From NCBI GenBank assembly GCA_027487485.1, contig JAIYDN010000078.1, forward strand, positions 1-64,000: a stretch of 64,000 nucleotides of DNA, given 5' to 3'. This DNA comes from Planctomycetaceae bacterium (lineage in GTDB: Bacteria > Planctomycetota > Planctomycetia > Pirellulales > Pirellulaceae). The notes beneath the pieces were generated by a model. The model had not been told where the DNA came from. It saw only the letters and a program-made list of their open reading frames with translations, and did no database searches. This document shows, piece by piece, positions 40,288-51,500 of the stretch (position 1 is the stretch's first letter; every line of letters starts with the position of its first letter). The position numbers and the translations under genes are program-made.

Positions 40288-42723
40288 TTAGGTCTTCGAT
40301 TCGAGTTGATCTGGTCGTTTTGCGATCTTCGGTGCCGAGTCGTCGTAGTAATCTTTGCCTACAGCAGTTCCACCATAGTAACCGCCGTATTGATAGGTCG
40401 ATCCGTAGCCGTATCCACCGTATCCAGACTTGCCATAACCGCGACCGTTTGCTCCGCCATAATTGTCGTAGCGATACCCGCCATAGCCGTAGGCGTTACC
40501 ACCAACACCGATTCCGTTGACCACCACCCCAAGCATATTTGCATTAAGAGCGTGAAGCATTTGGGCGGCGCGAGAAGCAATTGGACGCAAATTTCTTCGA
40601 AGACGTATTGTCAGCAAGATTCCGTCGACGTGCCGAGCGACGTTGGCTGGATCGCTAACCGCAAGCATTGGAGGCGTATCAACAATCACGAAGTCATATC
40701 GTTCACGAAGAGTAGCGATCAGGTCGCCAAACACTTCGCTCGAAAGCAGTTCCGCCGGGTTAGATGGTCGTTTACCGCAGGTCAAAGCGGACAAATTGTT
40801 AACAGAAGTCACTTGGATCGATTCATCAAGATCGGCTTTACCGCCGATCACCTGAACGAATCCGATGTCTTCTCGCAGACCGAAGATTTTCGCCACACGA
40901 GGGCGACGGAAGTCGCAATCGACGATGCAGACATTTCTTCCCGACAACGCGATAGAAACAGCGATGTTGGCTGCTACCGTTGATTTTCCGTCCCCAGGGA
41001 TTGGGCTGGTGACTTGGATCACTTTGACGCCACCTTGCTGGCAGCCAAAAAACAAACCTGTTCGGATTCCACGGAACGCTTCGCTAATCGGTGATCTCGC
41101 TTTATGAAGCGTGACCACGGAACTATCCACTTTGTCATCAATTCGGTCGACTCGAGAGATCGTCGCAAGTGGCAAGTGACCGATAATTGGCATACCAAGA
41201 TCGGTTGCAATTTCTTCTGGGTTTCGGTAGGACCGGTCGGCCATTTCCAGCAAGTAGGCAAGACCAGCAAAGGCAATAAATCCAAGAGCCGCACCACCGC
41301 CGATGTACTTGGCCCAATAAGGACCATTGAAAGAGCCCATTTGCGGCAGGGCCAACCTAGTGACTGTTTTTTGGCCATACTCGGATCCGAGGGATAGCTT
41401 GCGAAGATTTTCGCTGATTTGTGTCGCAACCTCGCTGACCGCTTCTAGTTCCGCCACGCTAAGAGCGTACTTGTTGATTGCAGCTTGGTTTTCCTGCATT
41501 CGCCCACGCAAGGATTCGATTTCCTGCTTGCAGTCATTCTTCTCAAAAGAGATCGCCATCAAGGCTTCTTTCAAGGCGCCAACGGAAACGTTCAGGCGAC
41601 TTTCCATGGTTGGCATATCGACTTGTTGGTTCGACGATTCGGACTCATATTCTTTAAGCCTTTCACGGCGTCGGGTAAGTTCTTCTTCCACTTTGCTGAG
41701 GCGGTTTTTGACGGCGATCACTTCGGGGTGAGATTCACCTTTGGATTGATCCAGCAGCAGGCTCAGTTGCGATCGAAGGGGGATCACGCGATCCTGTTCG
41801 AAAGCTTCGACCAGCGTCAGTTGGGCTCGGAAGTCGCTGCGTTGAGCATTCGTATTTACATCGTCACGGAAATCGAGATTTGTCGTGTAGGACGAAAGCA
41901 ATTTCAAGAGTTGTTCGGGAGAACGTTGTGCGCTTCGGCCTTCTTCCACTTGCTTCAAGACGGCTTCAATGTTTCGAGACTGGGAGTCCAATGTTCTCAA
42001 CTTTTCATTGAGGCCCAAGACCGTATCCACATCGGGATCGTGTGGCTTCCCTTCCTTCATAATCAAGTTTGGGTTTGTGCTAATTTTTACGATGTCTGCG
42101 CGTGCTTGAGTTCGATTTTTCTCGTATTCGTCACCAAATTTGGTCAGTGCTGCTAACGCTTCTTTCGTGTAATTCCTGATGTTGCCGGTAACGAAATCTT
42201 CGTATCCACTTACGACAGCTTGAAGAATGTCACCCGACAGTTCTGCGTCGTCGGTCGTTACGCCAATTTGAATGATGTTGCTGTTGACATCTTTGGAACC
42301 GAGTCTCAACTCAAGAAGCTTTGGGGATTGCAGCATTCGGACGATTTGCTCCGAAGACTTCCCGGCGAGTTTTCTATGTTGGGTTAATCGCCCAATTTCA
42401 ACCGCTTTCGAAAGCACGGCAGGACTTTGGACCACTACCAATTCGTCGCTCCCAACGCCCCGGTTTTCGAGCGCTTGTTGGTTGAAAGTATTGGAGATTT
42501 GCACCTCCCTGGCAGGGGAGACCACTTGCACTAAAGCAAGTGCTTTATATTGTTGCGGAAGCTGGCCAAAGTACAAAAAGCCAGCCGTTGCGCCGACTAA
42601 AGACCCAAGAATGGGAAGCCATTTCCAGCGAATGAGGATTTTAATGAGGTCCGGATTCGTTGTACCCGCGCTCACTTGTGGAGGTGCGCCTGAGGTATCT
42701 TGATTAGGTCGAATCGCTTCCAT
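40288..42723 (-). CDS. Polysaccharide biosynthesis tyrosine autokinase (Wzc-like)
   Basis: This 811-residue protein combines a Wzz chain-length domain (first membrane helix about 34-53), a long coiled-coil periplasmic region, a second membrane helix (about 468-488), and a C-terminal BY-kinase. Kinase motifs are SPIPGDGKSTVAANIA (Walker A), VCIVDCDFRRPR (A') and VIVDTPPML (B). The last 80 residues are a Tyr/Gly-rich tail (for example YGGYRYDNYGG, GSTYQYGGYYGG), the autophosphorylation cluster typical of these kinases. It controls export and length of exopolysaccharide. The O-antigen ligase-like gene lies 254 bases upstream. Confidence 0.95.
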   Translation of the reverse strand: MEAIRPNQDTSGAPPQVSAGTTNPDLIKILIRWKWLPILGSLVGATAGFLYFGQLPQQYKALALVQVVSPAREVQISNTFNQQALENRGVGSDELVVVQSPAVLSKAVEIGRLTQHRKLAGKSSEQIVRMLQSPKLLELRLGSKDVNSNIIQIGVTTDDAELSGDILQAVVSGYEDFVTGNIRNYTKEALAALTKFGDEYEKNRTQARADIVKISTNPNLIMKEGKPHDPDVDTVLGLNEKLRTLDSQSRNIEAVLKQVEEGRSAQRSPEQLLKLLSSYTTNLDFRDDVNTNAQRSDFRAQLTLVEAFEQDRVIPLRSQLSLLLDQSKGESHPEVIAVKNRLSKVEEELTRRRERLKEYESESSNQQVDMPTMESRLNVSVGALKEALMAISFEKNDCKQEIESLRGRMQENQAAINKYALSVAELEAVSEVATQISENLRKLSLGSEYGQKTVTRLALPQMGSFNGPYWAKYIGGGAALGFIAFAGLAYLLEMADRSYRNPEEIATDLGMPIIGHLPLATISRVDRIDDKVDSSVVTLHKARSPISEAFRGIRTGLFFGCQQGGVKVIQVTSPIPGDGKSTVAANIAVSIALSGRNVCIVDCDFRRPRVAKIFGLREDIGFVQVIGGKADLDESIQVTSVNNLSALTCGKRPSNPAELLSSEVFGDLIATLRERYDFVIVDTPPMLAVSDPANVARHVDGILLTIRLRRNLRPIASRAAQMLHALNANMLGVVVNGIGVGGNAYGYGGYRYDNYGGANGRGYGKSGYGGYGYGSTYQYGGYYGGTAVGKDYYDDSAPKIAKRPDQLESKT

Positions 42724-42977
42724 CGTTCTTTTCTCTGCATTTCAATGTGACTTGTAACTTCCCTCTATCTTAAGCGATAAGGCGATTCAATCCAGGGAAA
42801 CGTCAAGCTACATTCGGAATTTAACGGATTGAGACCTGCCGAATCCAAGTGTCTTGATTAATGCGACTTCTTCGGATGTTCCGGATGTCGGACCTGGAGC
42901 GAATATGCGGCCACCCACACATCCGTCGCGGTAAATCACGGAGTGCGGGGCAAAATGCATCACGCACTATGAATGGT

Positions 42978-45779
42978 TCAAAACTGAAGAACGCGAGCTA
43001 CTAAGGCTTTTACCTCTTCATCGAGCGGGTCGAGCCTTCTCGCTTGGTCGCAATAAGTTCTTGCCTGCTGTAGTTCGCCGGATTCTATCAATCGATTGGA
43101 AAGACGGCAAATTAGCTTAACGTTGGTTGGCTCATACCGAATTGCATTCTTCAAGTGTTCGATTTCACCCAGGGAATCTTCGATGGCGAGTGACGCGTCA
43201 GCCAACCAGATTTCTCGGCGAGATTCTGTCATTGGGGAGGCAGAAATCAATTTTCGGGCACGCTCCCAGAGTGCAAAATAGGTTTTGGGGAATTGATCCT
43301 TCTTGAATACTTGAATGGCTAGAGTCTGCATAACTTCCGACCGTTGAGGGAAGATATCAATAGAAACGAAGTCATCATCGGCTTCATTGGCGATGAGCTT
43401 TGCGACGCTAATGGAGGATGCAATACTGGATTTCATCGCTTGAAATCGAATTGCCTCCAAATCCTTCGGTCCCAGGAAATTGCGAAACAGAATGGAAGCG
43501 CTAAGCAACTTTTGCGCATTATGCATGGACAGTTGGTTATGCTGTTGGACCAACCGAACCATCGCAGCCGGGGTGCAATTCAAATTGGTGCTGCATCTTC
43601 CCGACAAGAATCGCCAGTCTAAAGGAGATTTTAATTGACCTAACGCATACCATTTGGATGCGTTTGCAAGCTTGGAGAGCGCCGCTTGTCCACCGACAGC
43701 TTCGATGACACGCTCTCGATCTTTCGAATTCAACTCCTGCTCAAGAATGACATTCAATAGAACAGGGGACGAGTTGATCCATGCTTGGTTTGCTTCCGTT
43801 TGCTGAGCTGCACCGGATACTTGACGGATACGATAATCCGAGACGTAGGCATCCGCGAAAAGCCGCATGGCTGTGGAGTTCTCTTCGAGTTCATGTTGGT
43901 TTTTGCTCCATAATTTTGCGAGTTCCAGGACTTGTTCTCTCGATCGATCAGACAATGGTTTCTTTTCTTCTTGCTTGGCCCACTTCTCCATGATGTCGGA
44001 AGTGGCCAACGATTGAACCGAAGTATTCCCAAGATAGAATCCGAAAACTAGGCAAATCGACAATCCTAGACCAAACACTCGAGATCTTTGGGCCGTTGCA
44101 TCCTTAGGCAAATTGGATTCATGATTGGTTGGGGGCTGCTTTTGCTTTCGCGAAGATGCAGGGGCGTTTCCAAGTCGATGATACAGCCCCATCACTGAAC
44201 CCAAAAGAACGCATGCTGGCACCCAAAGCGATGGGACGATCATGGCGAAATCAACAAAGGAATGCAAAGCTTGGCTAAACAAAAGATAACCTGCGGCAAG
44301 TTTTGCAGGGAACACAATTCTCCAATCTTCCGTGGGTAGCTTTCTCTGAATGGTGATAAACACCGCAACAAGAGATGCAATCAGCACGAACAGTCCAAGC
44401 AGCCCGAGCTCAACGGCGCACTGAGCGTATAAACTTTCCGCATGGTAATACCAATTTGGCGATGAGGGCTTTTGGAAAGGCAAGTATGCAAAGTGAAATG
44501 TGCCGAGCCCACTTCCCAACCAACCGTAAAACTTAGTGGCTTGCCATGCCACCACCCATATATAAGCTCGGCCCGTACGAAGTTCTTCTTCCAAATCGAT
44601 CTCGGAGACACTCTCAAGTCGGGTGTAAGCTTGATCATCAAGCTGAAAACCAAGCAAACATGCCAGAGACACAAGCGTCAATGCAAATGAAGTTGCGACA
44701 GCCCCGCGACTCTGGTTTTTCGCATTAGCAAGCAGCACCGACGCGATCATCGCAGCGAAGGCGCTGAGCGCAGCGCCGCGACACAAACTGATCACCAGCG
44801 ATGCCACGATGGTAATCAAGCAAAGCATGGATGCGATTTGTGGGGTGTTCAGATCGGACAAAAGATCTTCGATCAAACCACGGATCTTGAGAAACGGGTT
44901 TGCATCTGGAAACTTGTATCGTACATCATTGGATTTGCGTTTCGTATTCAGCAAGGTCCAGCCCAAAAGGCCTAACGCTCCAGCGATACATACATTCAGA
45001 AATCCTCCGGCCGAGTTCTTGGATACGAACGTGGCGTAAGAGCCTCCGGAAGTCAGCCCAAGAAAATTCTCCGTTTGGTAGGAAATCGCGCATTGAATAC
45101 CAAAACATGCAATCAGCACTCCCCCCAATGTCATGACGCCAAACAAACATAACTGATGCAGGGGCTCGGAAAAGACCATCGTCCCTACCCAGATCAGAAA
45201 GCCACAAAGAAACATGGCTGCCATGGCCGCTTTGGTATGCATGGGCTCAATGCTCCACGCGAGAAAACGTTTATCTTGGGGTATATCCTTCAAATCGCAA
45301 AGCACTTTGGATCCAGATTCCGCCGTGATGTTTTCGCTGGCTCGCGTTAAGAGAAACGGCTCCAGTGCAGACGGAGCTTCAGCGACACCTAGGGCCCAAC
45401 GCTGAACAGCGACCGACGGTGGTGAGAGCAACGACGGTTCCCAACTAAAAACGCCTTGCGATTGAACCCAAGCTAGGCCTCCCAAACCGAAGAATACCCA
45501 GCTCAACCAAGGAATTCTTGAATTGCCTTTTCTCTTAACAAGACAAATAACGCAGTGAACACCCACCAAGATGGCCAAAGGAATGGCAGCCATGAAAAGG
45601 TACTGCTGGCCTGACCAAGTAGCGCATCCAAAATACCACGGTAAGGCCAGGATCATCGCCAGCACAAAACCTCGAATCGTCCAAGCAGAGATGGCTTCGA
45701 GCGGTATGGGAGCGTAGGCTTTGCGTTCACGTTTGGAACGCGAACTTCGTTTCGATTTTGCGAAACCAGGATTGTACAT
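42978..45779 (-). CDS. O-antigen ligase-like (Wzy_C) membrane protein with TPR tail
   Basis: This 933-residue protein has a basic cytoplasmic start, then about ten to twelve hydrophobic segments across residues 35-580. The Wzy_C-type loop LGSGLGTFHFAYLPFQ with the preceding YIWVVAWQATKFYGWLG marks the ligase/polymerase family. A large soluble C-terminal part ends in TPR-like helices (NAIRYEPTNVKLICRLSNRL, QARTYCDQARRLDPLDEEV). It would join or polymerise polysaccharide units at the membrane. It lies in the exopolysaccharide block, upstream of the tyrosine autokinase on the same strand and divergent from the export genes. Confidence 0.88.
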   Translation of the reverse strand: MYNPGFAKSKRSSRSKRERKAYAPIPLEAISAWTIRGFVLAMILALPWYFGCATWSGQQYLFMAAIPLAILVGVHCVICLVKRKGNSRIPWLSWVFFGLGGLAWVQSQGVFSWEPSLLSPPSVAVQRWALGVAEAPSALEPFLLTRASENITAESGSKVLCDLKDIPQDKRFLAWSIEPMHTKAAMAAMFLCGFLIWVGTMVFSEPLHQLCLFGVMTLGGVLIACFGIQCAISYQTENFLGLTSGGSYATFVSKNSAGGFLNVCIAGALGLLGWTLLNTKRKSNDVRYKFPDANPFLKIRGLIEDLLSDLNTPQIASMLCLITIVASLVISLCRGAALSAFAAMIASVLLANAKNQSRGAVATSFALTLVSLACLLGFQLDDQAYTRLESVSEIDLEEELRTGRAYIWVVAWQATKFYGWLGSGLGTFHFAYLPFQKPSSPNWYYHAESLYAQCAVELGLLGLFVLIASLVAVFITIQRKLPTEDWRIVFPAKLAAGYLLFSQALHSFVDFAMIVPSLWVPACVLLGSVMGLYHRLGNAPASSRKQKQPPTNHESNLPKDATAQRSRVFGLGLSICLVFGFYLGNTSVQSLATSDIMEKWAKQEEKKPLSDRSREQVLELAKLWSKNQHELEENSTAMRLFADAYVSDYRIRQVSGAAQQTEANQAWINSSPVLLNVILEQELNSKDRERVIEAVGGQAALSKLANASKWYALGQLKSPLDWRFLSGRCSTNLNCTPAAMVRLVQQHNQLSMHNAQKLLSASILFRNFLGPKDLEAIRFQAMKSSIASSISVAKLIANEADDDFVSIDIFPQRSEVMQTLAIQVFKKDQFPKTYFALWERARKLISASPMTESRREIWLADASLAIEDSLGEIEHLKNAIRYEPTNVKLICRLSNRLIESGELQQARTYCDQARRLDPLDEEVKALVARVLQF

Positions 45780-46147
45780 AGACGAAGTTAAAAAAGTTAA
45801 GTAACAAGGCTTGCTCAGGGCCGCGAGTGCCCCCGTGGCAAAGCCTGTTCTAGTGAATCAGTCAACGACCTGATCGATTGTACCGTGAAAGCCTGAGGAA
45901 CCGAACTCTTTCCGATGCAAAGGTTCACGCAGTCGTATGATCTTTTACGATGCTAGCGTTCCAGCCCCCAAAGTCGATACAGGCGATTTATGCGGAGTCA
46001 TAAGGAAACGCGTCATAATCGTTAAATTCGCCCCCCCGTGCGTGACGATACCCAACAACGGGAGTCGATGTCTGAACGCCAATGCCTCAGATTTACTGGG
46101 CGCATCGATCAACTCTCACACTAAACGAATACTTTGGGGGGATCGTT
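45780..46147. promoter_or_regulatory. Divergent promoter region of the polysaccharide genes
   Basis: This 368-base gap separates the leftward ligase-like gene from the rightward lipoprotein and export genes and must contain both promoters. No gene or repeat is evident. Confidence 0.4.
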
Positions 46148-46852
46148 ATGTCCGTGCGACGCATTAATACATCAGATTTGCGCCGAAATCAACGTTGGAG
46201 TCATGCCGTACGCAAACGCCTGGCCATATTGCTAGTGTTGGGAGCCGGTTTCGTGCCTTTTGCAGGTTGCTCTGCGTGGACAGGAATGAGCAATTCCTGG
46301 AAATACAATGGTGCCTGGAACGAGACGATGATGAAGCATCGTAACAAGTACAGTGCCAACAAAGCTTGGCATAGCCGAAAGCATCACTTCTGCAATGAAA
46401 AGTATCCTCGCGAATTCGCACGCGGGTTCAAGGACGGGTACATGGATGTTGCTGACGGCGGAACTGGATGCACACCAGCTTTCCCGCCACGTGACCTATG
46501 GGGCTGGAAGTACCAATCTTGTGAAGGCCAGGCTCGCGTTGCCGCTTGGTTTGCGGGCTACCCTCACGGTGCTCGCGCCGCTGAAGAAGACGGTATCGGA
46601 AACTGGAACCAGATTCAAACTTCATCTTCGATTCAACAGCAATACGCTCAACGAGGCATGCTTGCTCCGAATGCTGCCGGTATGTATCCCATTCCACAAG
46701 CAGCTGTTCCAAACGGGATGCCTCAGCCGGAATTCGCTGGTCCGCATGGATTTCCAATTGATCATACGACCGAAGAGATTGATGAATCGTCCATGCCTAC
46801 TGAAGGCGAAACAATTGGCATTACGAACATGCCATCGATCATCAAGCAATAA
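46148..46852 (+). CDS. Lipoprotein next to the polysaccharide export gene
   Basis: I chose ATG 46148 (234 residues) over an upstream in-frame start at 46082. The N-terminus has a basic region, a hydrophobic core (LAILLVLGAGFVPF) and the lipobox FAGC. The mature part has Trp/Tyr-rich text (WHSRKHHFCNEKYPREFARG, FKDGYMDVADGG, AWFAGYPHGARAAEEDG) typical of planctomycete outer-envelope proteins beside polysaccharide export genes. Its enzymatic role is unknown. It lies 173 bases upstream of the Wza-like gene in the same direction. Confidence 0.75.
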   Translation: MSVRRINTSDLRRNQRWSHAVRKRLAILLVLGAGFVPFAGCSAWTGMSNSWKYNGAWNETMMKHRNKYSANKAWHSRKHHFCNEKYPREFARGFKDGYMDVADGGTGCTPAFPPRDLWGWKYQSCEGQARVAAWFAGYPHGARAAEEDGIGNWNQIQTSSSIQQQYAQRGMLAPNAAGMYPIPQAAVPNGMPQPEFAGPHGFPIDHTTEEIDESSMPTEGETIGITNMPSIIKQ

Positions 46853-47025
46853 ATCGGATTGATGAATCCAAAAAGACAGAGTCAAAAGCCATGATGCGCG
46901 CAAGTGCGTCAGCAGATCATTCGAACCGCACAATCTTTGAATCAACGCCCATGGCGTACGAGGTAAACAAAATGTCTATGGAATGGAATCCAATGACGTT
47001 CATCAAAACCCAAAAGGGACCCAGA

Positions 47026-48360
47026 ATGATGCTCCAGCGGCTAATGAAATCGCTTTCCGTTACTGGACTGGTAGCGGCCGGCATCATGAATGTTGGGTGC
47101 GTCAATCTCACTCAGCCTTTGTCAGGCATCCCTGCTCGACGGCTTCCGCCGCAGTTCCTCGCGCAGACCAAGAACAACTTGGTTCCGCTCGAGCCATCGC
47201 GGTTGGGTCAGGAACCACCTAGGCAGTATTTGATCGACAAGGGGGACATCCTCGGTATCTACATCGAAGGGGTGTTGCCCTATACCGATTCGGAGAAGCC
47301 ACCCGAGCCACCGCCGGTGAACTTCCCGAAAGAAGACAGCACACTTGATCCATCGATCGGTTTTCCAATCGTAGTTCAAGAAAGTGGAACCATTTCGCTG
47401 CCATCGATTGCTCCCTTAAAAGTACAAGGAATGACGGTCGAGCAAGTGACCGACGTGATTCGAAAAGCCTACTTGGATGAAAGGATCTTCACGGATCCAT
47501 CCAAACTTAGGCCAATCGTTACGATGCTGAAGGAACGAACTTACAACATCGTGGTGGTACGCCAAGACGTTTCGGTACAAGGCAACCAACAGCAACAAAA
47601 TCAATTGCAAGTTCGCGGAGCTTACAACCGCGGAGCTGACCAAAGTGCTTCAGGACGCGTTGTCAAATTGCCTGCGTACCAGAACGACGTTCTACACGCT
47701 CTGATGGCGTCAGGTGGACTACCAGGTATCAACGCCAAGAATGAACTGAAGATTCTTCGTGCGTCGAAGGCAGACCAACGGAAGCGTGATGAATTCATAA
47801 CGCAATTCTATCAACAGTATTACAACAACCCTGATCCTTGCAGCTGCCCACCACCGATTCCAGATGATCCAAGCATGTTAAAGATACCAATGCGATTACC
47901 GCCTGGAGTGATCCCATCCTTTAGAACGGAAGACATCTTGCTGGAAGAAGGAGACGTTGTCTACATCGAATCGCGTGAAGCCGAAGTGTTCTACACAGGC
48001 GGATTGCTACCCGGAGGCGAGTGGCTTATTCCTCGAGACTATGACCTGGATGTACTAGGTGCGATGGGTCTATCCGGAGGTGGAGTTTCCGCGACGCAGA
48101 ATCGCGGCGGCGGAATCGGAGTTCAGTCGCTGGGAGGTGTTCCACCTGGAATCCTGTACATCCTCCGAAAGACACCTTGCAACGGTCAAGTAACCATCGA
48201 AGTGGACCTCGCCAAAGCAGCCCAAGATCCTCGAGAGCGTCCACTGGTCATGCCGGGCGATACACTGATCCTTCGGCACAAGGCTGAAGAAGAACTCCTG
48301 AACTTCGGATTAGGCGCCTTCTTCACCTTCGGAGTTCAAGCCTTGCTACAGCAGCGATAA
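47026..48360 (+). CDS. Wza-like polysaccharide export lipoprotein
   Basis: I chose ATG 47026 (444 residues) with AAGGGA upstream; an ATG at 46972 with GAGG upstream is an alternative. A signal with lipobox (VTGLVAAGIMNVGC) is followed by the polysaccharide export domain (YLIDKGDILGIYIEGVLPY, SLPSIAPLKVQGMTVEQV) and SLBB-like repeats (DVLHALMASGGLPG, DLDVLGAMGLSGGGV). Proteins of this family form the outer-membrane channel for capsule or exopolysaccharide. The C-terminal NFGLGAFFTFGVQALL is likely the amphipathic helix that crosses the outer membrane. Confidence 0.92.
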   Translation: MMLQRLMKSLSVTGLVAAGIMNVGCVNLTQPLSGIPARRLPPQFLAQTKNNLVPLEPSRLGQEPPRQYLIDKGDILGIYIEGVLPYTDSEKPPEPPPVNFPKEDSTLDPSIGFPIVVQESGTISLPSIAPLKVQGMTVEQVTDVIRKAYLDERIFTDPSKLRPIVTMLKERTYNIVVVRQDVSVQGNQQQQNQLQVRGAYNRGADQSASGRVVKLPAYQNDVLHALMASGGLPGINAKNELKILRASKADQRKRDEFITQFYQQYYNNPDPCSCPPPIPDDPSMLKIPMRLPPGVIPSFRTEDILLEEGDVVYIESREAEVFYTGGLLPGGEWLIPRDYDLDVLGAMGLSGGGVSATQNRGGGIGVQSLGGVPPGILYILRKTPCNGQVTIEVDLAKAAQDPRERPLVMPGDTLILRHKAEEELLNFGLGAFFTFGVQALLQQR

Positions 48361-48434
48361 CTCTGAGCGATCAGGTAGGATCTTCCTCGGTGAGCCGCGG
48401 GCGCTAGCCGCGTTGCGGATTCTCAGTAAAACTC

Positions 48435-48468
48435 AAAAGCCGCTCCAGATTGGGGCGGCTTTTTTTGT
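48435..48468 (+). terminator. Rho-independent terminator after the export gene
   Basis: AAAAGCCGC (48435-48443) pairs with GCGGCTTTT (48455-48463), the stem can extend by CTCC/GGGG, and a T-rich run follows. It lies 75 bases downstream of the Wza-like gene stop. Confidence 0.88.
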
Positions 48469-48469
48469 T

Positions 48470-48499
48470 TTGGCGACCCTTGCTGGAAGCTGCTATACT
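48470..48499 (+). promoter_or_regulatory. Candidate sigma-70 promoter for the DUF1549/DUF1553 gene
   Basis: TTGGCG (48470-48475) and TATACT (48494-48499) are separated by 18 bases and lie 48 bases upstream of the chosen ATG, directly after the terminator. The fit to consensus is 4/6 and 5/6. Confidence 0.5.
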
Positions 48500-48546
48500 T
48501 GATTGTCTGGCTATTCCTTTCCCACCTAAATCTGCCTGCTATCCTT

Positions 48547-51500
48547 ATGAACCGATTGTCGAGTATTTCGTTCGGGATCAACGCCTGTTTATTAGCGTTT
48601 CTCGTTATTCTTCCAGTATCCCCTATCGCCTATTCAACCGAACCAAACCCAGCATCGATTCGCTCCGTTGATTTCAAAACCGAAATCCGACCCATTCTCT
48701 CCAATCGTTGTTTTGCTTGCCACGGGCCAGATGAAGGGCATGTGGAATCGGGACTTCGACTAGACCAGTTCGAATCAGCCACCTCCCCCGCAGACTCGGG
48801 AAAGATCGCTGTTGTTCCGAACAAGGTGTCGGAGTCGGAAATGGTTCGACGCATCCTGTCTCAAGACGAAGAGGAGCGAATGCCCCCGCCGCATTTCGGA
48901 GCTCGACTGACCGAGCGCGAAACTGCTCTATTGCAAGCGTGGGTTGAGAATGGGGCAACGTATTCGAAACATTGGTCGTTTGATGAGATACGTGCTCCTG
49001 ATCTCAAGGAACTTCGAGCCCCAGGCTCGTTCGCGCATTGGCAACATTCCCCCATCGACCTTTTGATTCTCAAGAAGCTAAAAGAAAAAGGCTGGCAACC
49101 CTCGTCGCAAGCTCGACCGGAAACCTTGTTGCGCCGGCTGTCGCTAGACCTGACTGGGCTACCACCAAGTCTGGAAGACCAACAAGCGTTTGCCAGCAAC
49201 TTCAGTGATCAGATGTATGAGCAACGTGTCGATGAACTGTTAGCATCACCCGCCTTTGGCGAACATTGGGGCCGCAAGTGGTTGGACTTGGCTCGGTATG
49301 CCGATTCGGCTGGATACGCGGACGACCCCGCTCGAACCATTTGGGCTTACCGCGATTGGGTAGTTCGCGCCATTAATGAAGGGATGCCCTTCGATCAATT
49401 CACCATCGAACAGCTTGCGGCTGATCTTCTTCCGAACCCAACGGAAGATCAACTGGTTGCCACCGCCTTTCATCGCAACACCCTGACTAATAACGAAGGA
49501 GGCACCAACGACGAAGAATTTCGCAATGTTGCCGTGGTGGACCGAGTGAACACGACGATGGCTGTCTGGATGGGAGTGACCATGGCCTGTGCGCAATGCC
49601 ATAGCCATAAATTCGACCCGATCTCCCAGAAAGAATACTTTCAAGTCTTCGCCATCTTGAATCAGACTCAAGATGCAGACCGTACCGATGAAAGCCCCAC
49701 GCTTCCCTGGTTCACACCTGAACAACGTCGCACCCTAAGCGATACCCGAACCCAACTTGAATTGCTCGACAAACAAATCAATGCGCCAGATCCGTCGCTT
49801 CAATCGGAGCAAGACCTGTGGTCCGCATCGCTCAAGCCAGCTATCGAATGGACAAGCTCCAAGCCCGACCACGCTTCCGCCAAGTCAGGCACCGCGGTTT
49901 CGATCGAGGAAACGGGTGCTATCCAAGTGGTTTCCTCAACCCCCACGGATGCCTTCACGCTCGATTTGCCCCTCGCCAGTTTCGACGATGTGTCACGCAT
50001 TTCTGGACTGCAAATCAAGACGATACCCGACTCATCCCTGCCCGGCGGTGGCGCTGCTATCGGAAATGGCAACTTTGTTTTGACCGATGTATCAGCGTCG
50101 TTGGTCGATAACAGTCCAGGCGTCCAAGGGCGATTCGTACGTATCGATCTTCCAGGCAAGGACAAAATCCTGTCGCTGGCGGAGGTACGAGTCCTCGCAG
50201 AGGGAATGAACGTTGCTGTAGCTGGAACGGCAAGCCAAAGCAGCGATGATTTTGATGGACCAGCAGGACTTGCAATCGATGGGAAAACAACGGGCGTTTT
50301 TTCCGAAAAATCAACGACCCATTCTAAGATTAGCGACTCCCCATGGTGGGAACTGGATCTTGGAAAGGTAACTCAAGTCGAATCGATCGAGGTTTGGAAC
50401 AGAACCGATGCGGGGGTCTTGGATCGGCTGGCTGGCGCGAAAGTTCAATTGCTGGCCGAAGATCGTAAGGTGATATGGGAAACAACGATTGGTCAACCGC
50501 TGGCGAGTCAGACCTACGACTTGAAACGCACTATTACCCTTCCATGGCTCGTTGCAACTTCGGACTACGCCCAAGATGGTTTTCCGCCATCGCATGCCAT
50601 CGATGGAAATGCCAAGACGGGTTGGGCTGTAGGCGGCGCGATCCCATTACCTCATCAGTTGAACTTAGCGGTGAACGCTGCACAGTTTCAGAAACGAATC
50701 GCGAATTCAGATGCCAAGGCGCAGTCCATGAAGCTGCGGGTCATCCTCAAATTCGAATCGGATTTTCCGAACTCGGTATTGGCACGCTTCTCGATCAACC
50801 TAACTCAAGACCAGCGCACTGAGTCGATGCTGAGCCTTCCGAACGATATCTTGGCTTTGACGCAACGCGATCCCGCTTCGCTCACCGAAGAAGAACGTCG
50901 CACTTTGCATCTCTACTACGCATCCAATATCGCACCCAGCCGAAAGGCTCTTCGTGAACAACGAACAAGTTTGAAAGGTGTCTTGGCCAACACGAAGCCA
51001 ACGACCACGGTGCCTATCCTGAGAGAATTGCCGACGGATCGACGACGAGTGACTCATTTGCAACTTCGAGGAAACTACAAGGTTCTCGGGGATGAAGTGA
51101 AAGCGAATCTGCCAACTGCTTTTCACCCTCGTCGCCCCAACGGGACCAATTCCCAATCGGGGGCCACTTCCACCTCAGAAGCTGGCCAATCGCCCGTGGA
51201 TCGATTGCAGTTTGCACAATGGCTGATGCAACCGGACAACCCACTAACAGCCCGAGTGGTTGCCAATCGTTTTTGGGAGACCTTTTTCGGGGTCGGAATC
51301 GTCCGTACGAGCGAAGAGTTCGGGTCGCAAGGTGATTTGCCTACGAACCCGGAACTTTTGGATTTCTTGGCAACGGATCTTCAGCGTGATGGTTGGGATA
51401 CCAAAAAATTCATCCGCAAGCTTGTGATGTCCGCAGCCTACCGTCAACAATCGTCTGTTTCTCCGACACGCTATGAAGAAGATCCCGACAATGTCTATCT